Of a stretch of DNA of 64,000 bases, positions 1 to 11,177 are shown one piece after another. Every line of letters begins with the position of its first letter. Within the stretch, counting starts at the first letter, position 1. The stretch spans positions 28,955,985-29,019,984 of the forward strand of contig CAIIXF020000004.1 in assembly GCA_903813345.2 (NCBI GenBank), in the 5' to 3' direction. The stretch comes from Owenia fusiformis. Lineage: Eukaryota > Annelida > Polychaeta > Sabellida > Oweniidae. The position numbers were made by a program, and so were the translations under genes. Under the pieces are notes generated by a model. It was given only the letters and a program-made list of their open reading frames with translations, was not told the origin of the DNA and did no database searches.

Positions 1-2
1 AA

Positions 3-896
3 AGTGATCCTGTAACATGTGCCCGTCATTTTGATTACCAATTCAACAATTTTATGAAAATTCTCCGAAGACCTCATTCACCTTATGGCGAAATGAGGGA
101 CTTTGTTTATCGAATTGAATTTCAACAACGTGGTTCGCCACATGTTCACATGATGGATTGGATTGACAATAGTCCTACTTATGGCAAAGATCGCGAAGAT
201 GAGGTTATAGATAACATCAATTCCACAATATCCTGTAGTGCTAATTTAGAAAACTCTGAATTAATTAATCTGGTATCCCAAAGGCAAACACACCACCATA
301 CCAATACATGTAAACGTAAGAACAAAAAGAATAAATGTAGATTTCACTTCCCAAGATTTCCATTACCTGAAACAATGATACTAAAACCTATAATGCCTGA
401 AGAACAAACAGATGAAGAAATGAAACAACTCAAAAATACATGTAAAGACATTCAAAAGCACATGGATGAAATGATCAAAACTAAGAAATATTCTACCAAT
501 TTTAGTATGTTCTTAGAAGAGTTGCACCTAACACATGACCAGTATGTTATGGCCATTAGGTCAACTTTGAATACTGATACAGTCATATTAAAACGATCAC
601 CTAATGAAATAATGATAAACAATTACAATCCTACTCTATTAAAAGCACAGGAGGCGAATATGGATGTTCAATATTGTTTGAATTCCTATGCTTGTGCAAG
701 ATATATGACAACTTATGTTACAAAATCAGCTAGGGGCATGAGCCAAATTCTAAAAAGGGCCTGTGAAGAGGCACAACAGTCCAGAGAAATTCCACAACAA
801 CTTCAAATTGTTGGTAATGCCTTTTTACAAAATGTTGAAATTAGCGCTCAGGAGGCCGCATACATAACTCTGCAAAACCTCACTTTTGTTACGTAA
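3..896 (+). pseudogene. Helitron Rep (Helitron_like_N) fragment, cut at both ends
   Basis: The frame is already open at the window edge, so the start lies outside. The protein carries the HUH nickase signature of rolling-circle Helitron transposases: the run EFQQRGSPHVHMMDWI has two histidines around a hydrophobic residue (about 139-147). A downstream segment, MTTYVTKSARGMSQ (about 705-750), sits where the catalytic tyrosine motif YxxK lies in this family. The following stretch, with ACEEA and AFLQNVEISAQEA, matches the conserved block after the nickase domain. The frame ends at a TAA at 894-896 where the family normally continues toward a Pif1-type helicase, and no helicase motif follows. 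This is therefore a dead 5' piece of a Helitron. The family call is from recognised motifs, not a search. Confidence 0.85.
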
Positions 897-1276
897 ACAG
901 AACTTCAAAAATGGTTAAGATCTGCACTTCTAACTCTTTCCATTAACATTCATTAAGCAGGCTCCTTTGATGTCATTATATACACTGTGTTGTTCATAGT
1001 TCAAATATCTTTTAATCCAAAGATAATTTTTCACAGCAGTCACAGATGAAGTTACTGAAGTTCATGTTTCAAAATTAGGCAGAGAGAAAACTTTACTTTT
1101 TGTCATGAAGTATTAAGCCAATTGTAATATAAGGACAAAATATGAATGTTTTAATGGCACCGTTTGACCATTTTATTTGTGTCAATAAAGTGAAAAATAA
1201 TATTTAGAATGATTCAAGGTATTTAATAAATATTTAACTTAAGAAACTTAACAATTTGGCTTCATGTGATAAAGGA
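897..1276. other. Unassigned AT-rich DNA
   Basis: No open frame of note, repeat or RNA gene is seen between the Helitron fragment and the minisatellite. Confidence 0.5.
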
Positions 1277-1559
1277 TGAGTTGTCTAGGGGATGAGTTGT
1301 CTAGGGGATGAATTGTCTTGGAGACAAGTTGTCTTGAAGACAAGTTGTCCAGGGGATGAGTTGTCTAGGGGATGAGATGTCCAGGGGATGAGTTGTCCAG
1401 GGGATGGGATATCCAGGGGATGGGATATCCAGGGGATGGGATATCCAGGGGATGGGATATCCAGGGGATGGTATATCCAGGGGATGGGATATCCAGGGGA
1501 TGAGTTGTCTAGGGGATGGGATATCAAGGGGATGAGTTGTCTAGGGGATGAGTTGTCCG
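1277..1559. repeat. 16-bp minisatellite (ggatgggatatccagg type)
   Basis: Tandem units of about 16 bp, alternating between a 'gatgagttgtctaggg' class at both edges and a 'gatgggatatccaggg' class in the middle. Because 16 is not a multiple of three, three units make a 48-bp, 16-codon period, and long stop-free frames appear on both strands (for example 1388-1594 plus and 1285-1527 minus). These are products of the repeat, not genes. The GGATATCC core is itself palindromic. Confidence 0.9.
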
Positions 1560-1713
1560 TAAGCCGTCTGAGAGCACCCCGGTATTATTATTAGCCCAGC
1601 AAACCTTTGCAAGCTGTTTGCAAACAGAAAATATGTATGAATATTAAGGCCTAAGGCTTGCAGACCCTATTCTCCCTGGTTGCATTAAACACTTGTTTCA
1701 TGGTGTAGTAATA

Positions 1714-1915
1714 CAAATGTAACAATGCAAAAATGGCGGATTGGAAGGTGATGTATATAAAATATGGTGTACCCATTGATGAACTTCCACTTAACCTATA
1801 CAAATGAAAGCACAAAAATTGTATTTAGTATATTAATAGTTTAATACAAATCGCGTGCAACAATGCGCAAATGGCAGATGGGAAGGTGATGTATATAAAA
1901 ATATGGGATACCAAG
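1714..1915. repeat. Diverged direct repeat pair, spacing about 140 bp
   Basis: The block around 1720-1770 (acaatgcaaaaatggcgg, then gaaggtgatgtatata) recurs at about 1859-1910 with few changes. No coding potential is seen. Confidence 0.7.
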
Positions 1916-1939
1916 TAATGAACTTACTTACTCAACCTG

Positions 1940-4810
1940 TGATCACCTCTATTTTATATTTCTTCATATTCTAATGTAAAAGAAAAAACAGTAATGGAAT
2001 GAATTATTTTAATGGATAAAATGGAGCTTGGTCATGTCAAACTTTTCTTTGGGAGCACACACTTTTTTCAGATCCACACATCCACAGAGGTACATGTAAC
2101 TTTATCTAGATAGAATCTCTTCATATATGAAAGGAATGTTATCAGAAATACATCTTGAACTGTCTTTCTCCTTTTGTTAATGGATAAAGTGGAAAAACTT
2201 CATACAGTCCCACATATTTGAACATCCTCTAATGTAGATTCCCTCAATGAAAAAAGGGTTTGTTATGGGAAATAATTTTTGAATATCTGAGTGCTGTCCA
2301 TCTCCCTTAGTTTCAGATTTTGTAGAAGGGGGTTAAGTTCAATTTTCCTAGGGAGCACAAACTGTTTATCGACCAACACATCACCCTCAGAGGTATATGT
2401 GAACTTTAACTACTGCAGAATACCTTCATGAAAAAGGGTGTGTTATTTGTAATACTTGTAAAATAAGTGAATTCTGTCTATTCCCTTTACTGTTTTGTGG
2501 ATGGTGTTGGCAGTTGACATCTGCAACAAATGGTAGATGGTGACATTTTGTATCCACAAGGTATATTAGGACCTTAGGAGCACTTAAGCTATTGAAAGAT
2601 ATATCTCTATGCTATGAGAAATACTTTTGAAATAAGTGAATACTTATTCAAGGGGGAGGGGTTAAGTTCTAGTAGAATTTTTCTATGAAGCACATTAAAC
2701 CCAAAGTTGTAAGTCTTAATGCATCAGCTGTAAAATTCTGCCTAGGGTAAAAAAGGTTTGCTACACGTTTTATTCATCAAACATTCACAGGAATTCATAT
2801 TCACATTCACACATGTTAGCACAGAGATCACATATTTTTAGTCATGGAACTGGTTGTACCATTAAAAGCTAATTCTCTAATTTGAAAATGATTTTTTAAG
2901 TCTAAATATTTATTTTCATCCCAACATCGGAATAGCCTGACAATGGTTAAGTCAGATGCAATTGCCACAAATGGCTGACAAATGGCAGGTTTGTATTCGA
3001 TTCGATTCGATTTTCAAGAATCATAAGTTCAATAGAGCAGGTAGATTAAATTCATTTGGCATACGAATCAATAAAAGTGTCTTGGTACTTACCCTATAAT
3101 TGATAATATTCTATCATCTAAACAAAACCTTCAATTCAACCGATCAAAATATAGCATGGGACAACAGATACTGTATAAATGACAAGGGTAAATGTGGGTC
3201 AATGGTAAATGTGGGTCAAATGTGCTGTAAAATCGAGATGACAACAGTATCTAGAAAGACAACGGTAATGTAAGGCTAGAAGCATTGAATTTTTATGGTA
3301 TGACTCTATGAAACAATTAAAGATTTATGAAGTTTAAAATAAGAGTTATGATTATTTTTGTTGTGACCCGGCAGACGAACATATATGATTACCTCTGCTA
3401 TTATTGTGAAAGGAGTGACAACGAAATTTCCAAGCTGCTATTGCTTAAGTATCATAAAGAAGAGACATTTAGTGCACAGCATGCCATACTTAGTGAAAGA
3501 GATGGGAGTATCATATATAAATCTAGACACTTCGGTGTTTTGTCCAAAGAGTTATTTCTGCACAGGCAGAATGTGCCAAGGTATATTTAAATCTAGAGAT
3601 CCCAGGTTCGATTCAAATGCTCTCCTTCAACAGAGACCACAGACAAATATTATAGGCCTATAGACATATTAGAGAAACCTGATGAATTAAACGGTAGGCA
3701 AAATTTAATTTAAGTACTCAATTGAAGTTTTGAAACCCTATCCAGGCCCATAGCCAGAACTTCCCAAGGGGATTTCTCTTTTCAGATAGCAAATCGTCCC
3801 CCCCTGGATAAATTTTATCCGAGTTCCAATGAAATCTTGGGGATTCCCCCAAATCTTAGGATCGTACAAATTCACCAAATATTAGCCTAATCTGGATCAG
3901 TAATCCAAAAAGATGGTTTGCTATCTGAAAAGTAAAATGTACTGAGAAAGAATTGAACTGCACATGCTATTATAACTACTCGATTTATCTTACCCTGGTT
4001 GTATCAAGGCCCAGGTTTTAAAAACTTATAGGAAATACATATACATGCATGATGCACTACTGTGGCTAAATGTGGAAAAAATCAAAAATCCTGCTTAAGT
4101 TGGAAAGAGTAGGGGTCTTAAAATTATTTTTTCAAATAGAAGTTAACAAAAATTGTCATTTTTACTCAACTCCTCATTTCTCTATTCCAGGCTATTCCAG
4201 TGTGATCTCCTAAAATTGTCTTGTTTTATGATCTTAACACTTTTTACTAATGATGGAGATCGCAAAGAGGTTGCAGCTTCCTTCATGCATGACTGTGTCA
4301 TTATCCACCTGGTATTTAATCCTTAAATGTTTTTTTTTGTTTTTTACACCCTCTAAAGGTTTTTGGGGTCCCAAGGTTTGAACCCAAAGATATATTTTGC
4401 AATAACTTTGCAACCAGAGAAGCCTCTTTCATTCTTCAGTTTTACATAGGTTAATCAATTACTTTTCAGTATATGTATGCATTACTATCATGAATGCAAG
4501 GAAATATGTGCAAACCTAATCATAAGGGGTCAGGTTTTTAGCATTTTGTAATATTTTGTAGTATTTATATGGAACACTGTATTAATTGAATATGTTCGGT
4601 GATAGTGATGCTCTTTGGCCTCAGATAGCACAAAAAGTCATCACAAGAATTACATCTGATTTTTTTTATCAGAAAGGAATTGAATTAATTGAGGATTAGA
4701 GAGAATTTTATGTTAATAGAATTATTATTTCTGATATAATTAATGCAATGTTTGGACTCCAAAAAACATTTCAGAATTGTATGTCTTTGCATCCATTGAC
4801 TGCTATTTTA
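1940..4810. other. Long non-coding stretch with faint repeats
   Basis: No convincing gene in about 2.9 kb. Related, strongly diverged segments occur near 2040-2110 and 2340-2410 (both contain gggagcaca, then cagaggta and tgtaact/tgaact). A short duplication 'gggtaaatgtgggtcaa' lies near 3186-3212. The short open frames around 3327-3663 overlap each other and show no motif. Confidence 0.5.
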
Positions 4811-4813
4811 AAA

Positions 4814-4880
4814 AATGGCTCAACTGATCTTGGTACACAACCAAAGAGCACTGCCTAGAGGGCGTTCGAATCCTTTAGAT
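4814..4880 (+). repeat. tRNA-like head, possible SINE remnant
   Basis: An A-box-like TGGCTCAACTG (about 4815) is followed at pol III spacing by a B-box-like GTTCGAATCC (about 4865). The T-stem pairs poorly and no acceptor stem can be drawn, so this is not a working tRNA. A decayed tRNA-derived SINE head is the simplest reading. Chance is not excluded. Confidence 0.3.
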
Positions 4881-4939
4881 ATTTATGATGAAACTTATTA
4901 ATACAATATTGCATGCCTCATAGGACAATACTTAGGGTC

Positions 4940-5590
4940 CTTGGCATGATCAATTTAATAAGGATAACAGACAGATCTGCTCTCCTCACTCCCCTGCAGG
5001 AGTTGTGTTGCGATATGAAATTTAAGGTATTAATTTCAGTTGGAACAGTTAATGGCAAACGTAAAAAAACATCTTTGATCAATGACATAATTAATGAGTA
5101 TAAATGGATATGGCTGTATTACATGTATCCAGAAACATTTCCTTTGTGTGCTCCAGATCAAAAACCATTTATTCCTAATTCACATTGAGAAATATGACTT
5201 GAGAACTGTAGGGAAATCATTTTACTTTTTTAACTCTCGCTTTTCAACACTTAGCATTGGAATTTGGCATACATTGTTCCCATGCCATACTGCTATTAAA
5301 AAAACAGAAAGTGACTCGAAGTTTTTGAAGGGTAGGACTGTTCGATTGATTCATTTAACATATTTTATTTAGGTGCATGTGATCAGGATGGATTCATTTG
5401 GAACAAATGTTCCTTATCTAGGAGGTTTGTAAATGGTGAGTTACAAGGAACAAATATCATTCTAGGTGATTGTGCTCATCACACGTATTGCTTATCTCAC
5501 CAATGAAGACTTCAAGAGAAGACTTCAGGTTTCGATAGAAAATGCCTATGGTATGCTAAAGATGTGCTGGTTATTCATCCACAATTATGG
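4940..5590 (+). pseudogene. Decayed PIF/Harbinger-like transposase
   Basis: Three separated coding-like pieces resemble the Harbinger nuclease in the right order. Near 4955-5040 the frame reads ALLTPLQELCCDMKF, like the N-terminal 'LTP..Q....LRF' block. Near 5380-5495 there is DGFIWNKCSLSRRF and then IILGDCAHHTY, like the catalytic 'D..IW..S' and 'LLGD.GY' blocks. In a shifted frame near 5490-5570 comes TNEDFKRRL and VSIENAYGMLKMCW, like the terminal 'RVVIE..FG.LK.RW' block. Stops and frame changes lie between the pieces. The sequence around 5361-5372 (tattttatttag) also resembles a splice acceptor. Without a search the family call remains tentative. Confidence 0.5.
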
Positions 5591-6090
5591 TTACTGAGTG
5601 ACTTGTTCTTGAATACATATATATGCAAGTAGACAAGTGAGTCATAATACATCAGAATTTGTTAAAGGGCCTTGTTCTAAATTTCTATTGTAAGTAATGT
5701 AATTATGTGCATGTAGAAATACATACCCTCCGTATCAAAAGTCTTTTACTATTGAGTAAAAGCTCAGATAACTTTAGTAAATGGCTACTAATTTTAACAA
5801 AAAATTCTACACATTTACATTTACAAGCAAAAAACATTGTAAGAAAAATCATGTTATAAGATACAAGCATAATTGCTTATAAATGCAGTATTTATTTTCA
5901 CAGAAAGGATATCATTCGCTTCTTCAGTTGAGTACATGCGACAGCCAACTCCTTACACAAGACTGTACTAATTGATTTAGAAGACAGGATAGTATGTGCA
6001 GAACTTCATTCTCTTGGAATAGTCTCAAAGTGTATTACATCTCTACTTTGGAGACTTGTTGAGAGAAAAAGGCCACATCCTTGATGTAAA

Positions 6091-6441
6091 ACTTGGGAGT
6101 TGGTTAACTCCGTGACAAATACAAAAGAGGATACTTCGGAACTCTTAAAATGGTAAGAATCTGGTTGTCCAGATTATATAAAGAGAGACAATGTGACATG
6201 TAAGCTCTTCAAACCATATGAAATCACTAATGATGTAACTCAAGCTATGCTACAGGGCTTATGTGTGGCTCTATATGATGTACTACTAAGAATGGTTGCT
6301 GATCATTTGCAAAGTATCAAATTTTCTGATGAAGCAGTGTGTTGAGAACTGGTGGAGCAATGTTCAAGCACATTCAAGAGTTTTTTATTGCCAGTTAGTC
6401 AAGTTGATGAAATGGAGGCCAAATGCATCAACTTTGATTAA
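6091..6441 (+). pseudogene. Fragment of an unnamed multi-copy invertebrate protein family
   Basis: One frame stays open apart from stops at 6154 and 6343. It includes LFKPYEITNDVTQAMLQGL and ALYDVLLRMVADHLQ. I recall similar 'RD.VT..LF.PYE.T.......L' blocks in multi-copy invertebrate proteins of unknown function that travel with transposons. No enzymatic role can be assigned. It abuts the gypsy integrase fragment and may have been captured or invaded by it. Confidence 0.35.
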
Positions 6442-6563
6442 TGAATCATACGTCATGTTCATTCCAAATAAAACCAGAGAGTGGCTGAGAAATTTGCCAC
6501 ATAATGAAAAAAGATTCAATAAAATAAGGAAGGACAATTACAAAACAGTTTTTATATCTTATA

Positions 6564-7135
6564 ATGATGTTCCAGGAGGTTTATCGTATTTTTGAGATCA
6601 ACAAGACCCGTACCACCCCTTATCATCCCCAGTCTGATGGGCTCGTCGAACGAGCTAACCGGACCATTGAATCCATGCTCGCCAAACTTGTTTCAAGCCA
6701 TCACCAAGATTGGCCCCAGTTCCTCCCTTTTGTTGCGTCTGCCCTCAGATCTGCGGTACATGAAACGACCAAATTTGCTCCCTCTGAGTTGATGTTTGGT
6801 CGTCGCCCACATATTGCAGCAGATCTGGTGCTTGGTCGGCCACCCCCAAGTTATAACAGTGTCCCCCCAAGACAGTACTGCAACCACCTGCTGTCAAAAT
6901 CTCAAAGAAAGGCAGGCTGTTGTCCATGAAACAGCCTGTAAGCATATTTCTCTGTTGAGTAATAACCAAAAGAGGTAATATAATTTAAAGGCTAACCTAG
7001 TGGAGTACCATGATAACGATCTAGTCTGGCTACATCCCCCTAGCCAAGGCAGGTCAAATCCCCAAATTTGCCAATCATTGGCATGGCCCCTTCAAAGTTC
7101 TCCTGAAACTAGATGATCTTAGGTATGTGAGTAAT
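6564..7135 (+). pseudogene. Ty3/gypsy integrase, C-terminal half (broken)
   Basis: The end of the retroviral-type integrase core is clear: EINKTRTTPYHPQSDGLVER, where the glutamate is the third acidic residue of the D,D-35-E site, then DWPQFLPFVASALRSAVHET and APSELMFGR. The frame is lost after about 6929. At 7072-7125, in another frame, the C-terminal GPY/F-type module is visible (NHWHGPFKVLLKLDDL). The first two catalytic aspartates are missing because the sequence upstream of about 6560 is unrelated. This is an inactive fragment of a gypsy pol gene whose 3' parts follow at 7981-9699. Confidence 0.85.
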
Positions 7136-7980
7136 ATAAGAAAGGTTAAAATGATGCAATATTAAGGACAGTTTTAGTAATGAATAAGGTAATGTTGTTG
7201 AGCTTCAAATTTGCTCAATTTAACGAATACGGTATGTGTCTGTTTATCATTTCGACAAGAATGTTCATATCATAAGGAATTGCATGATGTAAACAATACT
7301 TCTCACATAATCTTTTCCACGTTGCATTCCAAAGGAGGTTGATTTATGCAATGTAATTCTTAGCGGTTTATGTGTTATCTATTTTGGGAAACCTTCTACA
7401 GGAGTGGGAAAGTACCTCCTGTGGAATTTGGTGTGGCAAAGTGTCTCGAGCAGAATATATTCTCTTAGAGAGAATGGTTTGAACGTTTTCCCAGAGGTAA
7501 AGGAGAAAATAGAGGTAGAAAATATGAGGTAGAATAATGGGCCTGTGAGGTTGCTGAGATCGAAAGTTTAGTTAATGTAGTAGACTAAATGTCTGAGTAT
7601 ATAAATGTGTGTAAATGAGACAAGCAAAAACTGAGGACTATTAAGAATGATACGATCAGGTTAGAAAGTTAGATGAGGGGTAGATAGAAAAGTAAGATGG
7701 GTTTGGAAAGTGGAGGAATGTTTAAGATCTGAAGAAATGGAATTGTGTAAAACTTTGTACAATTGGAAATTAGAAAATAAAGTGAAGATGAAAATTATAT
7801 AAAGTCTCGGTCTTTATGTTTAGGAACTTTAGATCCGTTTATTAATAAGGGACACCAATAACATTGATCATAAAAGACTTTAAGTAATAAGTAATAATGG
7901 ACATTGGTCAAGAAGAACATTGGTGGTCATTTAAAATAAACGGACAGGTACATGTTGGAAATAAAGGGAAAAGAAAAGGT
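7136..7980. other. Probable insertion inside the gypsy pol 3' region
   Basis: About 0.85 kb with no gene-like frame separates the integrase C-terminal module from the pol tail. In intact elements these are nearly contiguous, so an insertion here is inferred. Its ends and class are not recognisable. Confidence 0.35.
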
Positions 7981-8142
7981 TGTCCATAGCAATCGTTTGA
8001 CATTCCATCTTCCACCCCTGAGGAGGACTCCCAAACAATTTCCCCAGGTCCTTCAACTCCTGATCAAAGTAAACGACCCTCTCGTCAGGCAAAGGTACCA
8101 TCCTGGTTAGATGGGTATGAGGTGTGCTCCATAACATGTTAA
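7981..8142 (+). pseudogene. Gypsy pol C-terminal tail
   Basis: The frame from about 7990 reads through a Ser/Pro/Glu-rich segment into RPSRQAKVPSWLDGYEV and stops at the TAA at 8140-8142. A basic 'R.SR...P.WL.DY' ending closes many Ty3/gypsy polyproteins, and the same type of ending is seen at 30110-30160. A TAG at 7987 and the upstream break show it is not translated from an intact pol. Confidence 0.6.
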
Positions 8143-8157
8143 ATGATGTTGCTTTAG

Positions 8158-8904
8158 TATGTGTCCATAGTGACCCTCAAACCCTCACCATCCCTTGAAC
8201 TCCTGAAGGCACACATCAAAGTCTGTCGGGCAAGGGTGAAACTAATGAAGAAGAGTTCCCAGCTTCAACAGTCCCCAGTAGTCTGGGTGGTACGGCTTGC
8301 TGAGCCCCCAGCCCCAACTACTGAGGCTGCATCCACAGCCCCAACTCCAGAGACTGAACCCCAAGCGGTAGTTTGGGTGGCACGCTTTGCTGAGCCCCAA
8401 GGCCCAACTACTCAAACCCCAGTCCCTGAGAGCCTTCTAGTGAAGCTGGCACGCTTCAAAGAACCATCAGTGCTAGCCATCGTTGCAAGTCCCCCTGTGG
8501 CTATTACAGTTACACTCTCCAAGAGGAAGGTCGTCTTCCAGGAGCGGGGTGTCATCACTGGTGAGCTCATTCACCAGTTTGAGGGCACCCTTGCCCAAAC
8601 TCCTGAGACGTCCCCCACTTCAGATTCCGCCACCAGGGTGGTAGGCGACGCACACCTTGTGGTCTGTGGGCCTGCCAAGAAGAGGCGAAGGAGGAAGAAA
8701 AAGAGGACAGCAATGAAGGAGGGACCCTCAGAGATTATTCCCTTGATGAGCCTGGAGGTGGTCCTGCCTGACAAAATGGTGGGTGCCCTTTCCCCTGATG
8801 AGTTAGATCGTTACAAAGTAAGTCAGGGGGAGAGGGTGTCCAAAGCAGACTCAATGGACCATTTCATTTTCACCCCTCCAGACTCAATGGATGAGTTATT
8901 ATGA
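8158..8904 (+). CDS. Unidentified Pro/Val-rich ORF between pol tail and 3' LTR
   Basis: This frame is open from just after the TAG at 8155-8157 to the TGA after MDELL (8904). It has no ATG at its upstream end; the first in-frame ATG is about 85 bases in (LMKKSS), so it may need read-through or be a truncated copy. It contains three spaced versions of one motif (VVWVVRLAEP, VVWVARFAEP, LVKLARFKEP) separated by Pro/Thr-rich linkers, then a basic cluster KKRRRRKKKR typical of a nuclear or nucleic-acid-binding signal, and an acidic, Ser-rich end with two SMD repeats. It lies in the same frame as the pol tail and 118 bases before the polypurine tract, the slot where some gypsy elements carry a third ORF. 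There is no membrane segment or signal peptide, so it is not a recognisable envelope protein. Function unknown. Confidence 0.5.
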   Translation, partial: YVSIVTLKPSPSLELLKAHIKVCRARVKLMKKSSQLQQSPVVWVVRLAEPPAPTTEAASTAPTPETEPQAVVWVARFAEPQGPTTQTPVPESLLVKLARFKEPSVLAIVASPPVAITVTLSKRKVVFQERGVITGELIHQFEGTLAQTPETSPTSDSATRVVGDAHLVVCGPAKKRRRRKKKRTAMKEGPSEIIPLMSLEVVLPDKMVGALSPDELDRYKVSQGERVSKADSMDHFIFTPPDSMDELL

Positions 8905-8999
8905 TTATGAACACTGCCAATGAGGCCTTTTAAATCAACAATGGACTTTTTTAGTCAATGGACTCTTGTGTATATATATATATATTTTTTCTTTCTGTT

Positions 9000-9014
9000 G
9001 GTTCGGGTCGAACC
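9000..9014. other. Perfect 6-bp stem, 3-nt loop palindrome before the LTR
   Basis: GGTTCG-GGT-CGAACC lies just upstream of the polypurine tract. It is seen directly; a role is not known. Confidence 0.6.
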
Positions 9015-9021
9015 TGTTTTT

Positions 9022-9031
9022 AAAGGGGGAG
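9022..9031 (+). promoter_or_regulatory. Polypurine tract of the gypsy element
   Basis: AAAGGGGGAG directly precedes the TGATGTGACG that opens the LTR, the standard layout for the plus-strand primer of LTR retroelements. Confidence 0.75.
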
Positions 9032-9699
9032 TGATGTGACGACCAGCGATCAAAAGGTGGTAAACCCTTGGTCTTTTCCGATCGCCGGGCGTCATATTTA
9101 ACCCCTCCGTTTATATTTTATGTTAGTAAGTTGTAGTTTAGTGTACATATTTACCTTATATTTGCCTTTTTGCTCTCAGATTTAGAATATTTAAAATCAC
9201 TTTGTTTTGAAGGCCATGTTGGAAATGGCAAATTAAGTATTTTACTTTTCCAGTATTTACGGCATGGTCTTTTCCGTATTTTGTATCTTTCAATCATTAT
9301 TTTGTAACTTTTATTCAATTTGTATTGACACTTTTTGCCGATTGTCGTTAAATTCTTTATTTCTTTGCTATTGATTAAATTAATTAATAATTTTGTTTTA
9401 CCTCTCACCTTCAGTAATTTTTGGCATTTTAACCCATATTCACGTGACCTGTACACTCACACTTTGAACCAACTTTACCAGATGACTCTATTCAGACTTT
9501 CTGAATAGACCATTAGTTATAGTTTGTAGAATAGTACCAGGTAGTAATTAGTCTTAGATTATCCTGTTGGATCAAAGAAACTACAAATAGCCAATTTAAG
9601 ATGTTCTGTTAGTTACATATTCATATTAAGTTGCCATGTTAGTAAAGTGATTTCTATATTTTAAACCATTACTGCTTTTATTTGATTGAAGTAACTACA
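9032..9699 (+). repeat. 3' LTR of the gypsy element (end approximate)
   Basis: It starts with TGATGTGACGACC right after the polypurine tract. The first 55 bases form an imperfect hairpin: GACGACCAGCGATCAAAAG pairs with CTTTTCCGATCGCCGGGCGTC (9038-9093). The 3' limit near 9699 rests only on a terminal CA and an AGTAAA about 50 bases upstream. No second LTR copy is present in the window, so length and end cannot be confirmed. Confidence 0.6.
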
Positions 9700-10435
9700 A
9701 ATTCCATATTGAGATATCCATATAAAATTCCTATAAAACCCACCAGTTACATATTGTAGTGTGAACATAATGTACTTTGGAAACCTAAGATAGATATTGC
9801 CAATGATTCCATGGTGCATATTATTCCAAACTATACTATGGTACAGTAATCACAACATGAACACTGTGTCATTGTTTTCCAATAAACCACCCAGCTAATA
9901 CTCTTATTTTATATTGCAGCAGGTGTATGGTATGTTAAAAGGAAAAATCCAATGAAAATTTAACATGATGATTGAAACGTAAATTTAGCAGATTTATCCA
10001 TATAAAACTGGTTAATTATTCCTAAAATAAGTTTGTACCATTATTTGCTTTTTGATTTTATAACACATTGTATTTAAACCTTTAAATCATTAAAACAAAT
10101 TTATTTGAAGTAACAATTAAATTTTCTGTTCATAATACAAGACTGAACCTTTCGTTTTTACACAACCCTGCTTAAAAAACGTAGAAAGAGAAATTAAATA
10201 ATGCAAACGACAAACGAAGATGGCATAACAACTTGCGAAATAAAAATTTTATTGAAGAATCAGTTGTGTTTCAAAAGTATTCCTAATTGCTAAATTGATT
10301 GCTGCTCATTAATGGCCCTGTGATGCAACATTAACTTCCCTATGGACCAATTTAAGCTAGCAAGCACTGCAACCTACGAATATGAAGCTGTACTATAGCA
10401 CTGGAATTTGACCACCTCAGTGTTAAATACGCATC
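9700..10435. other. Unassigned AT-rich DNA
   Basis: No gene-like frame or repeat recognised. Confidence 0.45.
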
Positions 10436-10891
10436 ATGCCGAGAAAAATATCTACATTCAAAAATGAAATATCTCAACATGCAAAGGAATATCTGACAGA
10501 GATTCTCACCTACAGTCAGCCAAATGACAGTAACAGAGTCTTCCAAGAGGGCATTAGGTTGAAGTGTATTGGAGAAATACTGGGGAAGTACAACGCCCAA
10601 AATGCCAAGAGGATCAAAGAGGCTCTAAATCCCGTTGCAATTGGATGCGTAATAAAAAATGTGTTTCCGAATGTTAAAAGGGTGAACAGTTGCGGGAAAT
10701 CCACGGAAAGACTACTTTACCAATTTCAGGTACAAAGCAGCACCTATTACGTCCACTCAACGTGAACCAACAAGACAAAAACAATAATGTTATTGGAAAA
10801 AGAACTGGCGGAAAGAACAAAAGAAAATGAGAACCTGGTGAAGCGTTTATGGGACAATGCAGCTCAATTAAATCTTTTAATACTTTTTTAG
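10436..10891 (+). pseudogene. RFX-like winged-helix fragment with coiled-coil tail, one in-frame stop
   Basis: The first 109 codons open with ATG and contain ALNPVAIGCVIKNVFPNVKR (about 10612-10680), which follows the RFX-type DNA-binding pattern 'NP..FG..I...FP..K.R.LG..G.S.Y.Y'. The recognition helix and wing are degraded (NSCGKSTERLLYQFQ). After a single TGA at 10763-10765 the same frame stays open to 10891 and encodes a heptad-like stretch, LLEKELAERTKENENLVKRL, that could form a coiled coil. The arrangement suggests an old open frame of about 150 codons with one disabling stop. The RFX assignment is by pattern only. Confidence 0.4.
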
Positions 10892-11177
10892 TACAATTTA
10901 ATTTTAAAAAAAATAAAAATTGAGGAACTTGAGGAACTGCAGAGGAAACACATACACTGACAATACAATATATGGAGAATACATCTCAAAAATCAATAAA
11001 AACCTTTAAGTAACTATTAAAAAGACCTGTGATGAAACGAAAAGGAACTAGTAATGCAAAATTATATAAGACACACACGGTAAATACTACACCAACAAAA
11101 GCAAATAGTGCGTCTGTGTGTGTATGTATAGGTGAAAACATCAAAGGTTGTTTGGTAGAGACGGGAACAAGTGTCAG

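Noticed and set aside
1285-1594. Open frames of 68 and 80 codons on opposite strands
   Set aside because: Both arise from the 16-bp minisatellite.
3600-3620. B-box-like ggttcgattc
   Set aside because: No A-box at the right distance and no cloverleaf; not called as a tRNA or SINE.
6592-6978. Several overlapping frames on both strands
   Set aside because: Shadows of the gypsy integrase reading frame.
9151-9456. 101-codon minus-strand frame
   Set aside because: It lies inside the LTR, has biased Lys/Ile composition and no motif.
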